From Sandaracinus sp. (GTDB lineage: Bacteria; Myxococcota_A; Polyangia; Polyangiales; Houyiibacteriaceae), in NCBI GenBank assembly GCA_020633125.1, contig JACKEH010000071.1, positions 1 to 20,785 of the forward strand: DNA of 20,785 bases. Direction: 5' to 3'. Below, piece by piece: positions 7,464 to 15,515 of this stretch. The position numbers and the translations under genes are program-made. Below the pieces are notes generated by a model. It was given only the letters and a program-made list of their open reading frames with translations, did no database searches and was not told the origin of the DNA. Each line of letters opens with the position of its first letter. Position 1 is the first letter of the stretch.

Positions 7464-8597
7464 TCACATGGCGGGCTCGCCACGAGTCCGAGCCACGGAC
7501 GACGGGCGACCGAGTACCCCGGCGCGGGTCGCGAAGGCCACGAGGTGCGAGACCACTCCGAAGCCCACCACTTGATGGAGCACCGCGGCCCCCGTCGGTA
7601 CGTATGCGAGCACCACCCACGCGCCGACGCCGATCTGCACGAACAGGGCGGCGAGCACGCCGAGCGCGCTTCGCCGCAGCCGAGGCGTCGACCACGTCTG
7701 CGCGACCAGCGCCGTCGCGTTCGCGACGAGCGCGAGCGCGATCACGCGATGCACGTAGTGGAGCGCGAGCGGATCCTCGAGCCAGCGCGGCGCGTCACCG
7801 AGCACGGCGCTCGGCGCATAGCGACCGAAGAAGTCCGGAAAGGTCGGCGCCGAGAGCCCCGCACGTTTGCCCGCGACGAGCGCGCCCCACACGACCTGTG
7901 CGCACACGAAAACCAGCGCGACCCACGTCGAGACGCGAAGACCACGCGAAGGATTCGGCGTAGCGGCGGCGTTCGCACCCCATCGGATCGCGAGGAAGAG
8001 CGCGACGTGCGCGGCGAAGAACGCGAGCGCCAGGTGCGCCGCGAGCCGGAAGTGGTCGACCTCCGGCTGATCGACGAGTCCGCTCTTCACCATCCACCAA
8101 CCGAGCGCGCCTTGCAGCCCCCCGAGCGCGAGGAGGGCCCAACCCGCCCCGAGCTTTCCGCGTGGCAGCCGACGTCGCCACGTGAGCACGAGGAGCGGCA
8201 CGAACGTGACCACCCCGAGCAACCGACCCGCGAGGCGATGCGCGTACTCCCACGCGAAGATGCGTCGAAAGTCGTCGAGCTCCATCCATGCGTTCGACTC
8301 TCGCCCTTGCGGCGACGACCGATAGCGCGCGAGCTCCTCCGCCCATTCCGTTTCGTTCAGTGGGGGCAACACCCGCGTCGGCTCCCACGCGACCATCGAG
8401 AGCCCCGAGCCCGTCAGCCGGGTCACGCCGCCGAGCGCGACCATGCCGAGGATCATCGCGTAGATCACGACGAGCCAACGGCGCGCGAAGCGGAGCTCGC
8501 GCGCGTCGGCGTCGTGCTCCGGGAGTCGGGATTCGAAACCGGAGAGCTCCGTGCCCGCGTCGCGCGCGATCGGCAGGTCGTCCTTCACGAGCTCCAC
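7464..8597 (-). CDS. ctaA: Heme A synthase (COX15/CtaA family)
   Basis: 377 residues with about eight membrane segments. The enzyme oxidises the C8 methyl of heme O to give heme A for aa3-type cytochrome oxidases. Visible family blocks include GGVTRLTGSGLSMVAWEPT, LPPLNETEW and FAWEYAHRLAGRL. Conserved His occur in EYAHR, RLAAHLA, HYVHR and VLHQV, the expected four heme-ligand positions. The pattern is of the COX15 (alphaproteobacterial/mitochondrial) type. The GTG at 8597 is preceded by GAGGAA with good spacing; a GTG at 8609 would add 4 residues. It lies 20 bases downstream of the radical SAM gene on the same strand, so it may be carried on the same transcript although its role is separate. 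Confidence 0.93.
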   Translation of the reverse strand: MELVKDDLPIARDAGTELSGFESRLPEHDADARELRFARRWLVVIYAMILGMVALGGVTRLTGSGLSMVAWEPTRVLPPLNETEWAEELARYRSSPQGRESNAWMELDDFRRIFAWEYAHRLAGRLLGVVTFVPLLVLTWRRRLPRGKLGAGWALLALGGLQGALGWWMVKSGLVDQPEVDHFRLAAHLALAFFAAHVALFLAIRWGANAAATPNPSRGLRVSTWVALVFVCAQVVWGALVAGKRAGLSAPTFPDFFGRYAPSAVLGDAPRWLEDPLALHYVHRVIALALVANATALVAQTWSTPRLRRSALGVLAALFVQIGVGAWVVLAYVPTGAAVLHQVVGFGVVSHLVAFATRAGVLGRPSSVARTRGEPAM

Positions 8598-8617
8598 GCT
8601 CTTCCTCACGAGCAGGC

Positions 8618-9910
8618 TCAGAACTGGATCGTCGACTCTCGGTGGTCGCGCTTCGAGAGTGTGCGCCGCGAGGCGTAGAAGTCGCGCCAGAGGTCGAGGT
8701 ACCCGCGCTGGAGGCGCTCAGGCGACATCTGAGCAGGTCGGAACACCACGTTGGCGTCGTTGTACTTCGACCAATCACGGTGGAGGATCCGCCCCGAGTC
8801 GTTCATCTCGTGCCACGTCGGTGTGCCCGGGTAGGGCGTACGGATCGCGAACTCCGCCTTGTCGAGCGACACCGTCTCGCAGAAGTCGAGCATGCGATCG
8901 AAGACCCCCTCGTCGTCCTCCTCGTTGCCGACCAAGAACGACGTGTAGGGATCGATGTCGTGCTCTTGGCAGCGCCGGATCGCGAGCTCGGCCTTCTCGC
9001 GCGCGCGCGGGTTCGTCCCCGTGAACGCGCCCTTCGTGACCGGATCGAACCCTCCGACCAGATAGAACATTCGCACGCCCGCGCGCCGCATCTTCGTCAG
9101 GAACGCGTCGTCCGTCGCGAGCACGAGCGGCATGCTGATCCCCACGTAACTGATGGGCGCCTCTTCTCCGCGCTCCACGTAGACGTCGAGGATTCGTTCG
9201 AAGTGTTTGCGCGGCGCGCCCGGGAAGAAGCTCGTGTCCTCCGTCAGCGAGGCGAGCTTGCCGCGCGCGGCGAGCTGATCGATCTGACCCACCACGTGCT
9301 CCACCGGCAGGTAGCGCAACGTGCGCCCGAGGCTCAGCGGCACCGCGCACGCGCTGCATTTGAGCGGACACCCACGCGTGAGCTGCACCGGGTAGTCGTC
9401 CGGTCGGTACGCGTCGCACTCTTTGTCGAGGTAGAGGTCCACCCGCGGCAGCGGCAGCCGCCGAAGGTCGCAGGGCGCGCTCGCCTCGTAGATCCCTCCG
9501 AGCCGTCCCCGCTTCAGATCGTCGAGCACGCGCAGCCACGAGAGCTCGCCTTCACCCACGACCACCGCGGTCGCGTGCTGAAGCGCTTCCTTCGGTCGCA
9601 CGCTCGGGAAGACGCCGCCGAGGACGACCGGTTTGCCGCGGGCGCGGATGGCGTCGGCGATCGCCATCGCGCGCATCGAAGACGGCGTGAAGCACGAGAT
9701 CGCGAAGAGATCGACGTCCTCGTCGAGCCCGAGATCTTCGAAGCGGTCGTCACGAAAGTCGAGCTCGTACTCGTTCGGGGTGAAGGCTGCGATCGACGCG
9801 ATGCCGAGCGAAGGTGGCCCGAAGTACTCGTCGCAAGGCACGTGATCGCGCAGCTGCGGATGGTCTTCTGCGTGCCGGTGGAAGGATGCGTAGATGAACC
9901 GAATCTTCAT
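8618..9910 (-). CDS. B12-binding-domain radical SAM enzyme
   Basis: 430 residues. Residues 1-150 fit a cobalamin-binding Rossmann domain: FGPPSLGIASIAAF, PVVLGGVFPSVRP and VVVGEGE are typical, and no DxHxxG motif is seen. Residues 175-380 form the radical SAM core with C181-x3-C185-x2-C188 in QLTRGCPLKCSACAVP, the ligands of the 4Fe-4S cluster that cleaves SAM. Relatives perform methylations, ring contractions, cyclisations or C-C couplings at unactivated carbons; the substrate here is unknown. Its ATG overlaps the stop of the acyl-CoA-dehydrogenase-like gene (ATGA at 9907-9910), tying it to the acyl-carrier operon, so a carrier-bound acyl chain or derived lipid is the likely substrate (inference). 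Confidence 0.9.
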   Translation of the reverse strand: MKIRFIYASFHRHAEDHPQLRDHVPCDEYFGPPSLGIASIAAFTPNEYELDFRDDRFEDLGLDEDVDLFAISCFTPSSMRAMAIADAIRARGKPVVLGGVFPSVRPKEALQHATAVVVGEGELSWLRVLDDLKRGRLGGIYEASAPCDLRRLPLPRVDLYLDKECDAYRPDDYPVQLTRGCPLKCSACAVPLSLGRTLRYLPVEHVVGQIDQLAARGKLASLTEDTSFFPGAPRKHFERILDVYVERGEEAPISYVGISMPLVLATDDAFLTKMRRAGVRMFYLVGGFDPVTKGAFTGTNPRAREKAELAIRRCQEHDIDPYTSFLVGNEEDDEGVFDRMLDFCETVSLDKAEFAIRTPYPGTPTWHEMNDSGRILHRDWSKYNDANVVFRPAQMSPERLQRGYLDLWRDFYASRRTLSKRDHRESTIQF

Positions 9911-11493
9911 GCCGCGATGTGCTTTCTCGGCGCGCGTGGCGCGGGAGACGCGGGCCAGCGCCAACGCCGCCCACACGCGTAGAGCTCGTCGGTGAGCGCC
10001 CGCTCGAGCTCGACCCGACTCCCGGCGCGGTGGAGCGACGCGAGCTGGGTCAGGGATTCGTCGACGCCGATCGAGCACGCGAGCTCCGCGAGCTCGGGCT
10101 CCGCGTCGGCGCGGGCGAGCACGCACGAGGACGCGACGAGTCCGATGTACGCGCGCGCCAGCGCTTGGAGGCAGTCCTGCCGTTCGACGGCACGTACGCC
10201 GAGCGACGCCTTCACGCGTTCCCGCGTGGCCTCGAGGACCCCGGCGGCCGTCTCCCATCGCTCCGCGTGCGGACCTCGCCTCTGCGTGTGGCATCGAGGC
10301 GACGGACCACGTGCCAGTACCTCGCTGCCGAGGTGGACCAAGAGCACGTCGTTGGCCCCCTCGAAGATGCGTGTGACTCGGCAGTCGCGAGCCAAGAGCG
10401 AGATCCCGACGTCTTCGAGCACGCCCATCGCGCCATGGAGCTGCAACGCGCGGTCCGTGATCTCGTACGCACCTTCACTGCAGAAGACCTTGGCGACGAC
10501 CGAAGCCGCCCCGAGCGCGCCGTGCGCGGGGTGTCGGGCGACCTCGTCCACCACCGCCTCCATCGCGTACAGCCGGGCGGCCATGGCCGAGACGTGGGTC
10601 CGACTCGCGCCGAACTCCCCGATCGCGCGCCGGAACTGTCGTCGCCGTGTGACGTGCTCGAGGGTGGCATCGAGCGCTCGTTCGGCGGTGCCCACACAAC
10701 CCGCCGAGAGCACGGTGCGTCCGACGGCGAGGGCCGTGTACGCGTGGTGCAAACCGCCGCCCCTTTCGCCCAGCAGCGCGTCGGCCCGCGCGTCTTCGAA
10801 CGCCAGGCTCGTGGTCGACGACGCCCGAAGCCCGAGCTTTCGCTCCTCGGCCCCGATCGACACCTCGTCCTGTGGGAGTGGCACCGTCAGCAGCGCGTAG
10901 CCTCCCCGTTCGTCGCGCGCGCGAGCGAGCACCGTGACCAGCCCCGCGAGGGCGCCGTTCGTCACGTATTGCTTCTCGCCGCGTACCCGGAGCGCGCCGT
11001 CGTAGGTCGTGGCCACCGACGAGAGGTCGGAGCCGGCCCCCACCTCGGTGGCGGCGAAGGATGCGAGGACTTCCCCGCTCGCGAGGCGTGGAAGCCATGC
11101 ACGCTTCTGCGCATCGTCACCGAGCGACACGAGAGGCGTCGCGCCGAGCCCGTTGTGGAGGCCCACGCACGTGGCGAGCGAGCGGTCGTGGCGCGCCACC
11201 GTCGCGATGATGCGACACGTCTCGACCAGCTCGAGGCCCAACCCGCCGTGCTCGGCCGGGATACTGGCTCCGAAGAGACCGAGCTGTCGCACCGAGTCGA
11301 GCAAGCGCCGCGGCAGCAGCCCACGTCGATCGTGGGCGAGTGCGTCGACCTCCACGCCGAGCGCACGCTCGACCTCGGCCACCAGGCGTGTGAGCTCCGC
11401 TTCGCTCCGAGCTTCGAGACCCGAGGCGACGCTCGCGCCCAGCGCGTCCGCCACGGTTGCAGCGGGCTTCGGCGCCTCGTCCTCAGACCGCAA
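9907..11493 (-). CDS. Acyl-CoA/acyl-ACP dehydrogenase-like flavoenzyme
   Basis: 528 residues. It has the acyl-CoA dehydrogenase fold blocks: SIPAEHGGLGLELVETCRII, LASFAATEVGAGSDLSSVAT, KQYVTNGA, QFRRAIGEFGA and QLHGAMGVLEDVGISLLARD. The block RIFEGANDV holds the Glu at the position of the catalytic base of medium-chain enzymes. About 120 residues follow that block, longer than short- or medium-chain enzymes and more like very-long-chain types. It should introduce an alpha,beta double bond into an acyl thioester. As it follows an ACP gene, the substrate may be acyl-ACP (inference). The start is uncertain: a TTG at 11493 has GGAG 7 bases upstream and overlaps the ACP stop; a GTG at 11454 would be 13 residues shorter. 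Confidence 0.9.
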   Translation of the reverse strand: MRSEDEAPKPAATVADALGASVASGLEARSEAELTRLVAEVERALGVEVDALAHDRRGLLPRRLLDSVRQLGLFGASIPAEHGGLGLELVETCRIIATVARHDRSLATCVGLHNGLGATPLVSLGDDAQKRAWLPRLASGEVLASFAATEVGAGSDLSSVATTYDGALRVRGEKQYVTNGALAGLVTVLARARDERGGYALLTVPLPQDEVSIGAEERKLGLRASSTTSLAFEDARADALLGERGGGLHHAYTALAVGRTVLSAGCVGTAERALDATLEHVTRRRQFRRAIGEFGASRTHVSAMAARLYAMEAVVDEVARHPAHGALGAASVVAKVFCSEGAYEITDRALQLHGAMGVLEDVGISLLARDCRVTRIFEGANDVLLVHLGSEVLARGPSPRCHTQRRGPHAERWETAAGVLEATRERVKASLGVRAVERQDCLQALARAYIGLVASSCVLARADAEPELAELACSIGVDESLTQLASLHRAGSRVELERALTDELYACGRRWRWPASPAPRAPRKHIAA

Positions 11494-11737
11494 GGTGCCG
11501 CTCCACGAAGCGCACGGTGTCGTCCACCGTGACGATCTCCATCGCCTCCTCCATCTCCAGGTCGACCTGGAGCTCGCGGCTGAGCGTCGAGAGCAGCTCG
11601 AGACTCGTGAGCGAGTCCATGCCGAGGTCCTCACGCAGGAGGCAATCCCCCCGGACGGTCGCGACATCGACCTCCAGCAGCTCGGCGATGGTCTCCCGGA
11701 CGAGCGTTCGTCGCTCCTCGGCCGTCTCGTTCTTCAT
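11483..11737 (-). CDS. Acyl carrier protein
   Basis: 84 residues. The block EDLGMDSLTSLELLSTL carries the D-S-L motif, with Ser42 the expected phosphopantetheine attachment site. The flanking acidic helix is typical of ACPs. The ATG at 11737 overlaps the epimerase stop (ATGA at 11734-11737) and is preceded by GGAGCAGGAAACG. It lies between the epimerase and dehydrogenase genes, so it is probably a dedicated carrier loaded by the FAAL-like enzyme of the operon rather than the housekeeping fatty-acid ACP. Confidence 0.93.
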   Translation of the reverse strand: MKNETAEERRTLVRETIAELLEVDVATVRGDCLLREDLGMDSLTSLELLSTLSRELQVDLEMEEAMEIVTVDDTVRFVERHLAV

Positions 11738-12804
11738 CGTTTCCTGCTCCCCGCGTGCGCGCTTGCGCCGCGTGTCGACTCGGCCGAGTTCCGCGACCGT
11801 ACTGCCGTCGCCTCCGCGCGACGTGGCACGTGACCCATGCGCTCGAGCCATTGCCGTGCATCCTCGAGGGTCGTCTCCCGATCGCGGGCCACCACCCCGA
11901 GCTCGAGCGCCGCCCGCGACGAGTCCACGCGGCGCCCCCACGCGACGAGATCCACGAGCTCGCGAGGCATCGGCACCCGGCCACGGCGGGGCGCTGCGGC
12001 CGCTTCCTCCACGTCCGCGCGGATGTACGCGGCTGCTACGTCGAGCTCCTCGGGCGGAAAGCGGACCCCCCATCGCCTCGCCAAATCCTCGAAGAGCGCG
12101 CGCATCGTGGTCGTCACGCCACCGAAGGCGTAGCGAGCGCCCCGAGGCGCCACCTCGGCTGCCGCGACGTGAACGGCGGCCACATCACGCACGTCCGCGA
12201 CGTTCACGATGCCATCGACCCACCAAGGCAACGCCCCATTCAGAAGAGCGACCAACACGCCGGTGGTTCCGAGCCTCACGTCCCACGGCCCGAGGCACGC
12301 ACCCGGAAGCACGGTCACGACGTCGAGTCCGCGAGCCAGCGCGAAGTCGACCTCTTCTTCCATCGCCCACTTGGTCGCGCGGTACACGCTCTCCCGCGGA
12401 GGGTCGACGGTGCGGTCGTCGGCGTTCACGGGTCCAGCGACGGATCCATCGAGCGTCCCGATCGACGACGTGTACACCACGCGTGGCACGTCGGCGTGCA
12501 TCGCAGCGGTGCAGACCGCACGTACGTCTGCTCGACCGCGCTCGATCGATGCGCGTCTGTCGAGGGAGTACCTCGGATAGTGCCCTCCGGCGAAGAAGAC
12601 GACGTCGCAGCCGCGCATCGCCTCTTCGAGGGCGACGGTGTCGTCGAGCTCGGCGAGACACCACTCGGGGTTCCGCTTCTGCGCGAAGACCGTGATGCTC
12701 TTCTTCCGCCACGTCGCGCGGACCGACACCCCCCGCGCCTGGAGCGCGTCGACCACGTTCAGGCCGATGAACCCCGTCGCGCCGATCACCAGGGCGCGCC
12801 TCAC
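11734..12804 (-). CDS. NAD-dependent epimerase/dehydratase (extended SDR)
   Basis: 356 residues. The N-terminal GATGFIG (residues 8-14) is the G-x2-G-x2-G nucleotide-binding motif of extended short-chain dehydrogenases. The catalytic residues are Y141-x3-K145 with Ser113/Ser114 in VVYTSSIGTL. It most resembles the dihydroflavonol-4-reductase / HpnA-like branch, which acts on ketones or sugar-like substrates. The C-terminal ~35 residues are basic and low in order. It begins with GTG at 12804, overlapping the FAAL stop by 4 bases, and its stop overlaps the ACP start. In this operon it could reduce a keto group on a carrier-bound or released acyl product; this is inference. Confidence 0.88.
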   Translation of the reverse strand: MRRALVIGATGFIGLNVVDALQARGVSVRATWRKKSITVFAQKRNPEWCLAELDDTVALEEAMRGCDVVFFAGGHYPRYSLDRRASIERGRADVRAVCTAAMHADVPRVVYTSSIGTLDGSVAGPVNADDRTVDPPRESVYRATKWAMEEEVDFALARGLDVVTVLPGACLGPWDVRLGTTGVLVALLNGALPWWVDGIVNVADVRDVAAVHVAAAEVAPRGARYAFGGVTTTMRALFEDLARRWGVRFPPEELDVAAAYIRADVEEAAAAPRRGRVPMPRELVDLVAWGRRVDSSRAALELGVVARDRETTLEDARQWLERMGHVPRRAEATAVRSRNSAESTRGASAHAGSRKR

Positions 12805-14405
12805 GTGACGACCTCGCCGCGACGGAGCTTCCCGCTCGTGGTTCGAGGGAGCGAGCCGACGGCGCAGAACGAGACTTCGTCGATCCGAACTCCCAGCGCC
12901 GCGAGCACATCCCCGCGGATTCCCGCCTCCAACACTCCGAGCGTCTCCGGATCACGTTCCCGCGTCTCGATGCGTACGTGTAGCCGTTCGGTCCCGAGCC
13001 GTTCGTCAGCCGACCCCCACGCCGCCGCCGCACGTACCTCCGCTCGCGCGCACGCGACCCGCTCGACGTCGGGTGGATGCACGTTGCGTCCCCCCTTGAC
13101 CACCAGCTCCTTGCTGCGACCCACCACGTGGAGCTGCCCGTCGCGTTCGAAGCCGAGGTCTCCGGTTCGAAGCCACCCGTCGTCGAGCGCGGCCGCCGTC
13201 AGCTCGGGGCGACGGAAGTAGCCGTCCATGCGCGACGCCCCCCGAACCTGGATCTCTCCGACGCAGCCGCGCGCCGCCTTCACGCGTACTTCCGTACCTG
13301 CGACGGCGCTCCCGACGCCGACGCAACGTACGGAGGTCCGCCCGGGTGACCGTACCTCGCCGCGGAGCTGGAACGCGTCTCCATCGCACGTCAGAACGTG
13401 GAGGCCAGACGTCGGAATCGAGACCGCGAGCGTGTTCTCCGCCAAGCCGTAGACGGGACGCCACGCGGTACGTGCGAAGCCGTAGGGCCCGAAGGTCTCG
13501 TCGAACCGTTCGAGAGTGTCTGCGTGCACGAGCTCCGAGCCGTTGAGCGCTGCACGCAACCCGTCGAGCACGAGCGGCGTCGCTCGCTGGCCGTCGCGCT
13601 CTCGGCTCGCACAGAGCTGATACGCGAAGTTCGGCGCCGCCGTGATCGTCGCGTTCACGTCCGACGCGAGCTCGAGCCATCGACGTGGCCGCATTGCGAA
13701 GCTTTGCGGCGCGAGCAAGTGCACGCGGTAGGGATGGCAGATCGCGGTCAGCAGCACACCGACGAGGCCCATGTCGTGGAAGAGCGGCAGCCAGCTCACC
13801 CCGACGTCGTTCTCACGCAGAGCGAGGGCTTCCGAGATCGCGGCCGCGTTCGCGACGAGCGCTCGATGCGAGACCACGACCCCCTTGGGTCGTCCGGTCG
13901 TTCCCGAGGTGTATTGGAGCAACGCGACGTCCTCCGGACCCACGTCCGGCGTAGGAGCGCTCGCGACGCTCGAGCCCTCGTTCGGCACGAGCACGTCGCG
14001 TAGACGACGCCGTACGGGTAGCCCCACGATTGCGTCACGGAGACGCGGAGTCGTGACCGCGAGTCGCGCACCCGAGTCCTCCACGACCGCCGAGAAGGCA
14101 TCGAGGAAGCGCGTCGTCGAGCCGAACGTCATCGGCGTCGCCAACGGGGCGGGGATGGCGCCGAGCCACTGCACTCCCAGGAACGCCGCGACGAACTCGG
14201 GGCTCGTCGGGAGGAGGAGCGGAATTGGCTCCCCGCGTCGGGCGCCTGCGGCGTGTAGCCGTCCAGCCCACGCGGCGGCGTCGTCGCGCAGTCGTCGAGC
14301 GTCGAGCGTCGAGCGCGAGGCCAGGTGGAACTCGAAGAGCTCCGCGCGTGCGTCGGCTGCTCGGTGCAGGGCGGCGACCAGGGAAGCATGGCGTACGGGC
14401 GGCAC
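12801..14405 (-). CDS. Fatty acyl-AMP ligase-like adenylating enzyme
   Basis: 534 residues from this start. An ANL-superfamily enzyme with the ATP-binding P-loop YTSGTTGRPKG (residues 165-175), the FAAL-like WLPLFHDMGLVG, APNFAYQLC and VYGLAENTLAVS, LRTGDLGF, and the C-terminal catalytic Lys in TTSGKLRRG. FAALs activate fatty acids as acyl-adenylates and pass them to an ACP instead of CoA. I could not check for the FAAL-specific insertion, so an acyl-CoA ligase remains possible. The start is uncertain: a GTG at 14405 places the family start sensibly and leaves the FNR-type box at 14440-14453 in the promoter. A GTG at 14483 would add 26 residues of atypical sequence. First gene of the lipid operon. 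Confidence 0.88.
   Translation of the reverse strand: MPPVRHASLVAALHRAADARAELFEFHLASRSTLDARRLRDDAAAWAGRLHAAGARRGEPIPLLLPTSPEFVAAFLGVQWLGAIPAPLATPMTFGSTTRFLDAFSAVVEDSGARLAVTTPRLRDAIVGLPVRRRLRDVLVPNEGSSVASAPTPDVGPEDVALLQYTSGTTGRPKGVVVSHRALVANAAAISEALALRENDVGVSWLPLFHDMGLVGVLLTAICHPYRVHLLAPQSFAMRPRRWLELASDVNATITAAPNFAYQLCASRERDGQRATPLVLDGLRAALNGSELVHADTLERFDETFGPYGFARTAWRPVYGLAENTLAVSIPTSGLHVLTCDGDAFQLRGEVRSPGRTSVRCVGVGSAVAGTEVRVKAARGCVGEIQVRGASRMDGYFRRPELTAAALDDGWLRTGDLGFERDGQLHVVGRSKELVVKGGRNVHPPDVERVACARAEVRAAAAWGSADERLGTERLHVRIETRERDPETLGVLEAGIRGDVLAALGVRIDEVSFCAVGSLPRTTSGKLRRGEVVT
14294..14314 (-). repeat. Three 7-base tandem repeats inside the FAAL gene
   Basis: GTCGAGC occurs three times in a row on the plus strand, near the 5' end of the FAAL-like coding region. 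The unit is not a multiple of 3, so a gain or loss of one copy would shift the frame. Three copies is few for slippage. Confidence 0.85.
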
Positions 14406-14439
14406 GCCCCGGTCGTAGCGCGCGATGCGGGGACCCCAC

Positions 14440-14453
14440 TTGACGTGCCTCAA
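14440..14453. promoter_or_regulatory. Putative FNR/NNR-type box between FAAL and HiPIP genes
   Basis: TTGACGTGCCTCAA contains a perfect TTGA-N6-TCAA palindrome, the core recognised by FNR, DNR and NNR regulators. It lies between the FAAL start on the minus strand (14405) and the HiPIP start on the plus strand (14589). It could serve either or both divergent operons. The AT-rich half-sites stand out against the GC-rich surroundings. Confidence 0.6.
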
Positions 14454-14588
14454 GTCGCGGTATCGCGACCGGTGTCCCGCCACCTGACGAATGTCATCGC
14501 CAGAGCGCGATGCTCACCCCAGCCTCAGGGGCGTCCGGTGCTGGTCACCGAGGCCCCAGTCTACGCGAGTCTCGAAAGGAGCTCTCTC

Positions 14589-14897
14589 ATGGCCAAACAG
14601 TCCCGACGTGTCTTTCTCGCGCGAATCGCCGCAGGCGGTGCCGCGGTCGGAATCCTTCAGACGCTCGGATGCGGTGGCGGAGGTGACTCCTTCACGTGCA
14701 ACGACAACGTCGACCAGGCCGCACGCGGCACGCGCACGGCGCTGCAATACGTGGACACCGCCGCCGATCCCAACAAGAAGTGCATCGACTGTGTGCTCTT
14801 CACGGGCAACGCGACGGCGTGCGGCACGTGCTCCGCGGTTCCGGGGCCGATTCACCCGAGCGGAAGCTGTACGGCCTTCGCGCCGAAGCCCGCTTGA
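14589..14897 (+). CDS. High-potential iron-sulfur protein, Tat-exported lipoprotein
   Basis: 102 residues. AAGGAG at 14576-14581, 7 bases before the ATG, fixes the start. The N-terminus SRRVFLARIAAGG is a twin-arginine signal, and the following LQTLGCGGG gives a lipobox with Cys28, so a folded, lipid-anchored periplasmic protein is expected. Four Cys in the HiPIP pattern (C65-x2-C68, C78 or C81, C94) would bind one 4Fe-4S cluster; the family fold follows KCIDCVLF and SGSCTAF. HiPIPs carry electrons from bc1-type complexes to terminal oxidases or reductases. It starts an operon with NorE- and NorF-like genes, so it is probably a donor to an oxidase or nitric oxide reductase encoded elsewhere (inference). 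Confidence 0.9.
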   Translation: MAKQSRRVFLARIAAGGAAVGILQTLGCGGGGDSFTCNDNVDQAARGTRTALQYVDTAADPNKKCIDCVLFTGNATACGTCSAVPGPIHPSGSCTAFAPKPA

Positions 14898-14929
14898 GGC
14901 GAGCCCCCGACTCCACGACTCAGTTTCTC

Positions 14930-15511
14930 GTGCCCCTGCTCGCTCCACTTCCTCCACGCGCCGCTCCGACCGAACCGCCCGGAGGCGTGCTCTTCTGGGT
15001 CGTCGTGGCGACCGAGTTGCTCGCCTTCGGGGTGTTCTTCGGATTCGTCGCCCACGTTCGCGCCAGCGAGCCCGAGGTCTTCGAGGCGGGGCGTGCGTTG
15101 GTGAACGCCCACGAGGGCTTGGTGCTGGCAGCCGTCTTGCTCACGAGCGGTTGGTTCGTCGCGGAGGCGGTGCACGCGTGCCGCCGCGACCAGCTCCGAC
15201 TGGCGCGAGTGCACTACACGCTCGCCCTCATAGCCGGAGGCATCTTCGTCGGCCTGAAGCTGCATGGCTACGCGGCGCTCGGGCCCAACGCTCGCTTGGG
15301 CGTGAGCACGTACTGGGACGTCTTCCTCCTCGGTACCGGCTTCCATTTCATTCACGTGCTCCTGGGCCTCGCCATGCTGGGTCGCACCGCCTGGCGCATC
15401 GGGCGCCGTCCGTTCGAAGACGCCGAGGGCGCCATCGCGGGAACCGCGCTCTTCTGGCACATGTGCGACCTCGCGTGGTTCTTCCTCTTCCCCCTGCTTT
15501 ACGTGGCTTGA
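14930..15511 (+). CDS. norE: COX3-family protein, NorE-like
   Basis: 193 residues with five predicted membrane segments. Typical COX3 blocks are VLFWVVVATELLAFGVFFGF, LLTSGWFVAEAV, FLLGTGFHFIHVLLGL and ALFWHMCDLAWFFLFPLLY. The short length and the LLTSGW block match NorE, an accessory COX3-like protein of nitric oxide reductase operons, better than full-length oxidase subunit III. No oxidase subunit I/II or norCB lies in the window, so the partner complex is unknown. The start is uncertain: GTG at 14930 is chosen; a TTG at 14894 would overlap the HiPIP stop. Confidence 0.82.
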   Translation: MPLLAPLPPRAAPTEPPGGVLFWVVVATELLAFGVFFGFVAHVRASEPEVFEAGRALVNAHEGLVLAAVLLTSGWFVAEAVHACRRDQLRLARVHYTLALIAGGIFVGLKLHGYAALGPNARLGVSTYWDVFLLGTGFHFIHVLLGLAMLGRTAWRIGRRPFEDAEGAIAGTALFWHMCDLAWFFLFPLLYVA

Positions 15512-15515
15512 ACCG

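Noticed and set aside
4204..7575. Long plus-strand open frames (4204-6159, 6220-7575)
   Set aside because: Antisense to the multiheme lipoprotein gene, which has lipobox, heme motifs and a ribosome binding site; the shadows show none.
9911..10294. N-terminal extension of the radical SAM frame (128 extra codons)
   Set aside because: The extension is Arg/Ala-rich and overlaps the dehydrogenase C-terminus; MKIRF at 9910 with the ATGA overlap is the natural start.
8288..11532. Plus-strand open frames of 564 and 537 codons
   Set aside because: Antisense to radical SAM and dehydrogenase genes with intact motifs; Arg/Val/His-rich shadow composition.
11755..13221. 488-codon plus-strand open frame
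   Set aside because: Antisense to the epimerase and FAAL genes; no recognisable domain.
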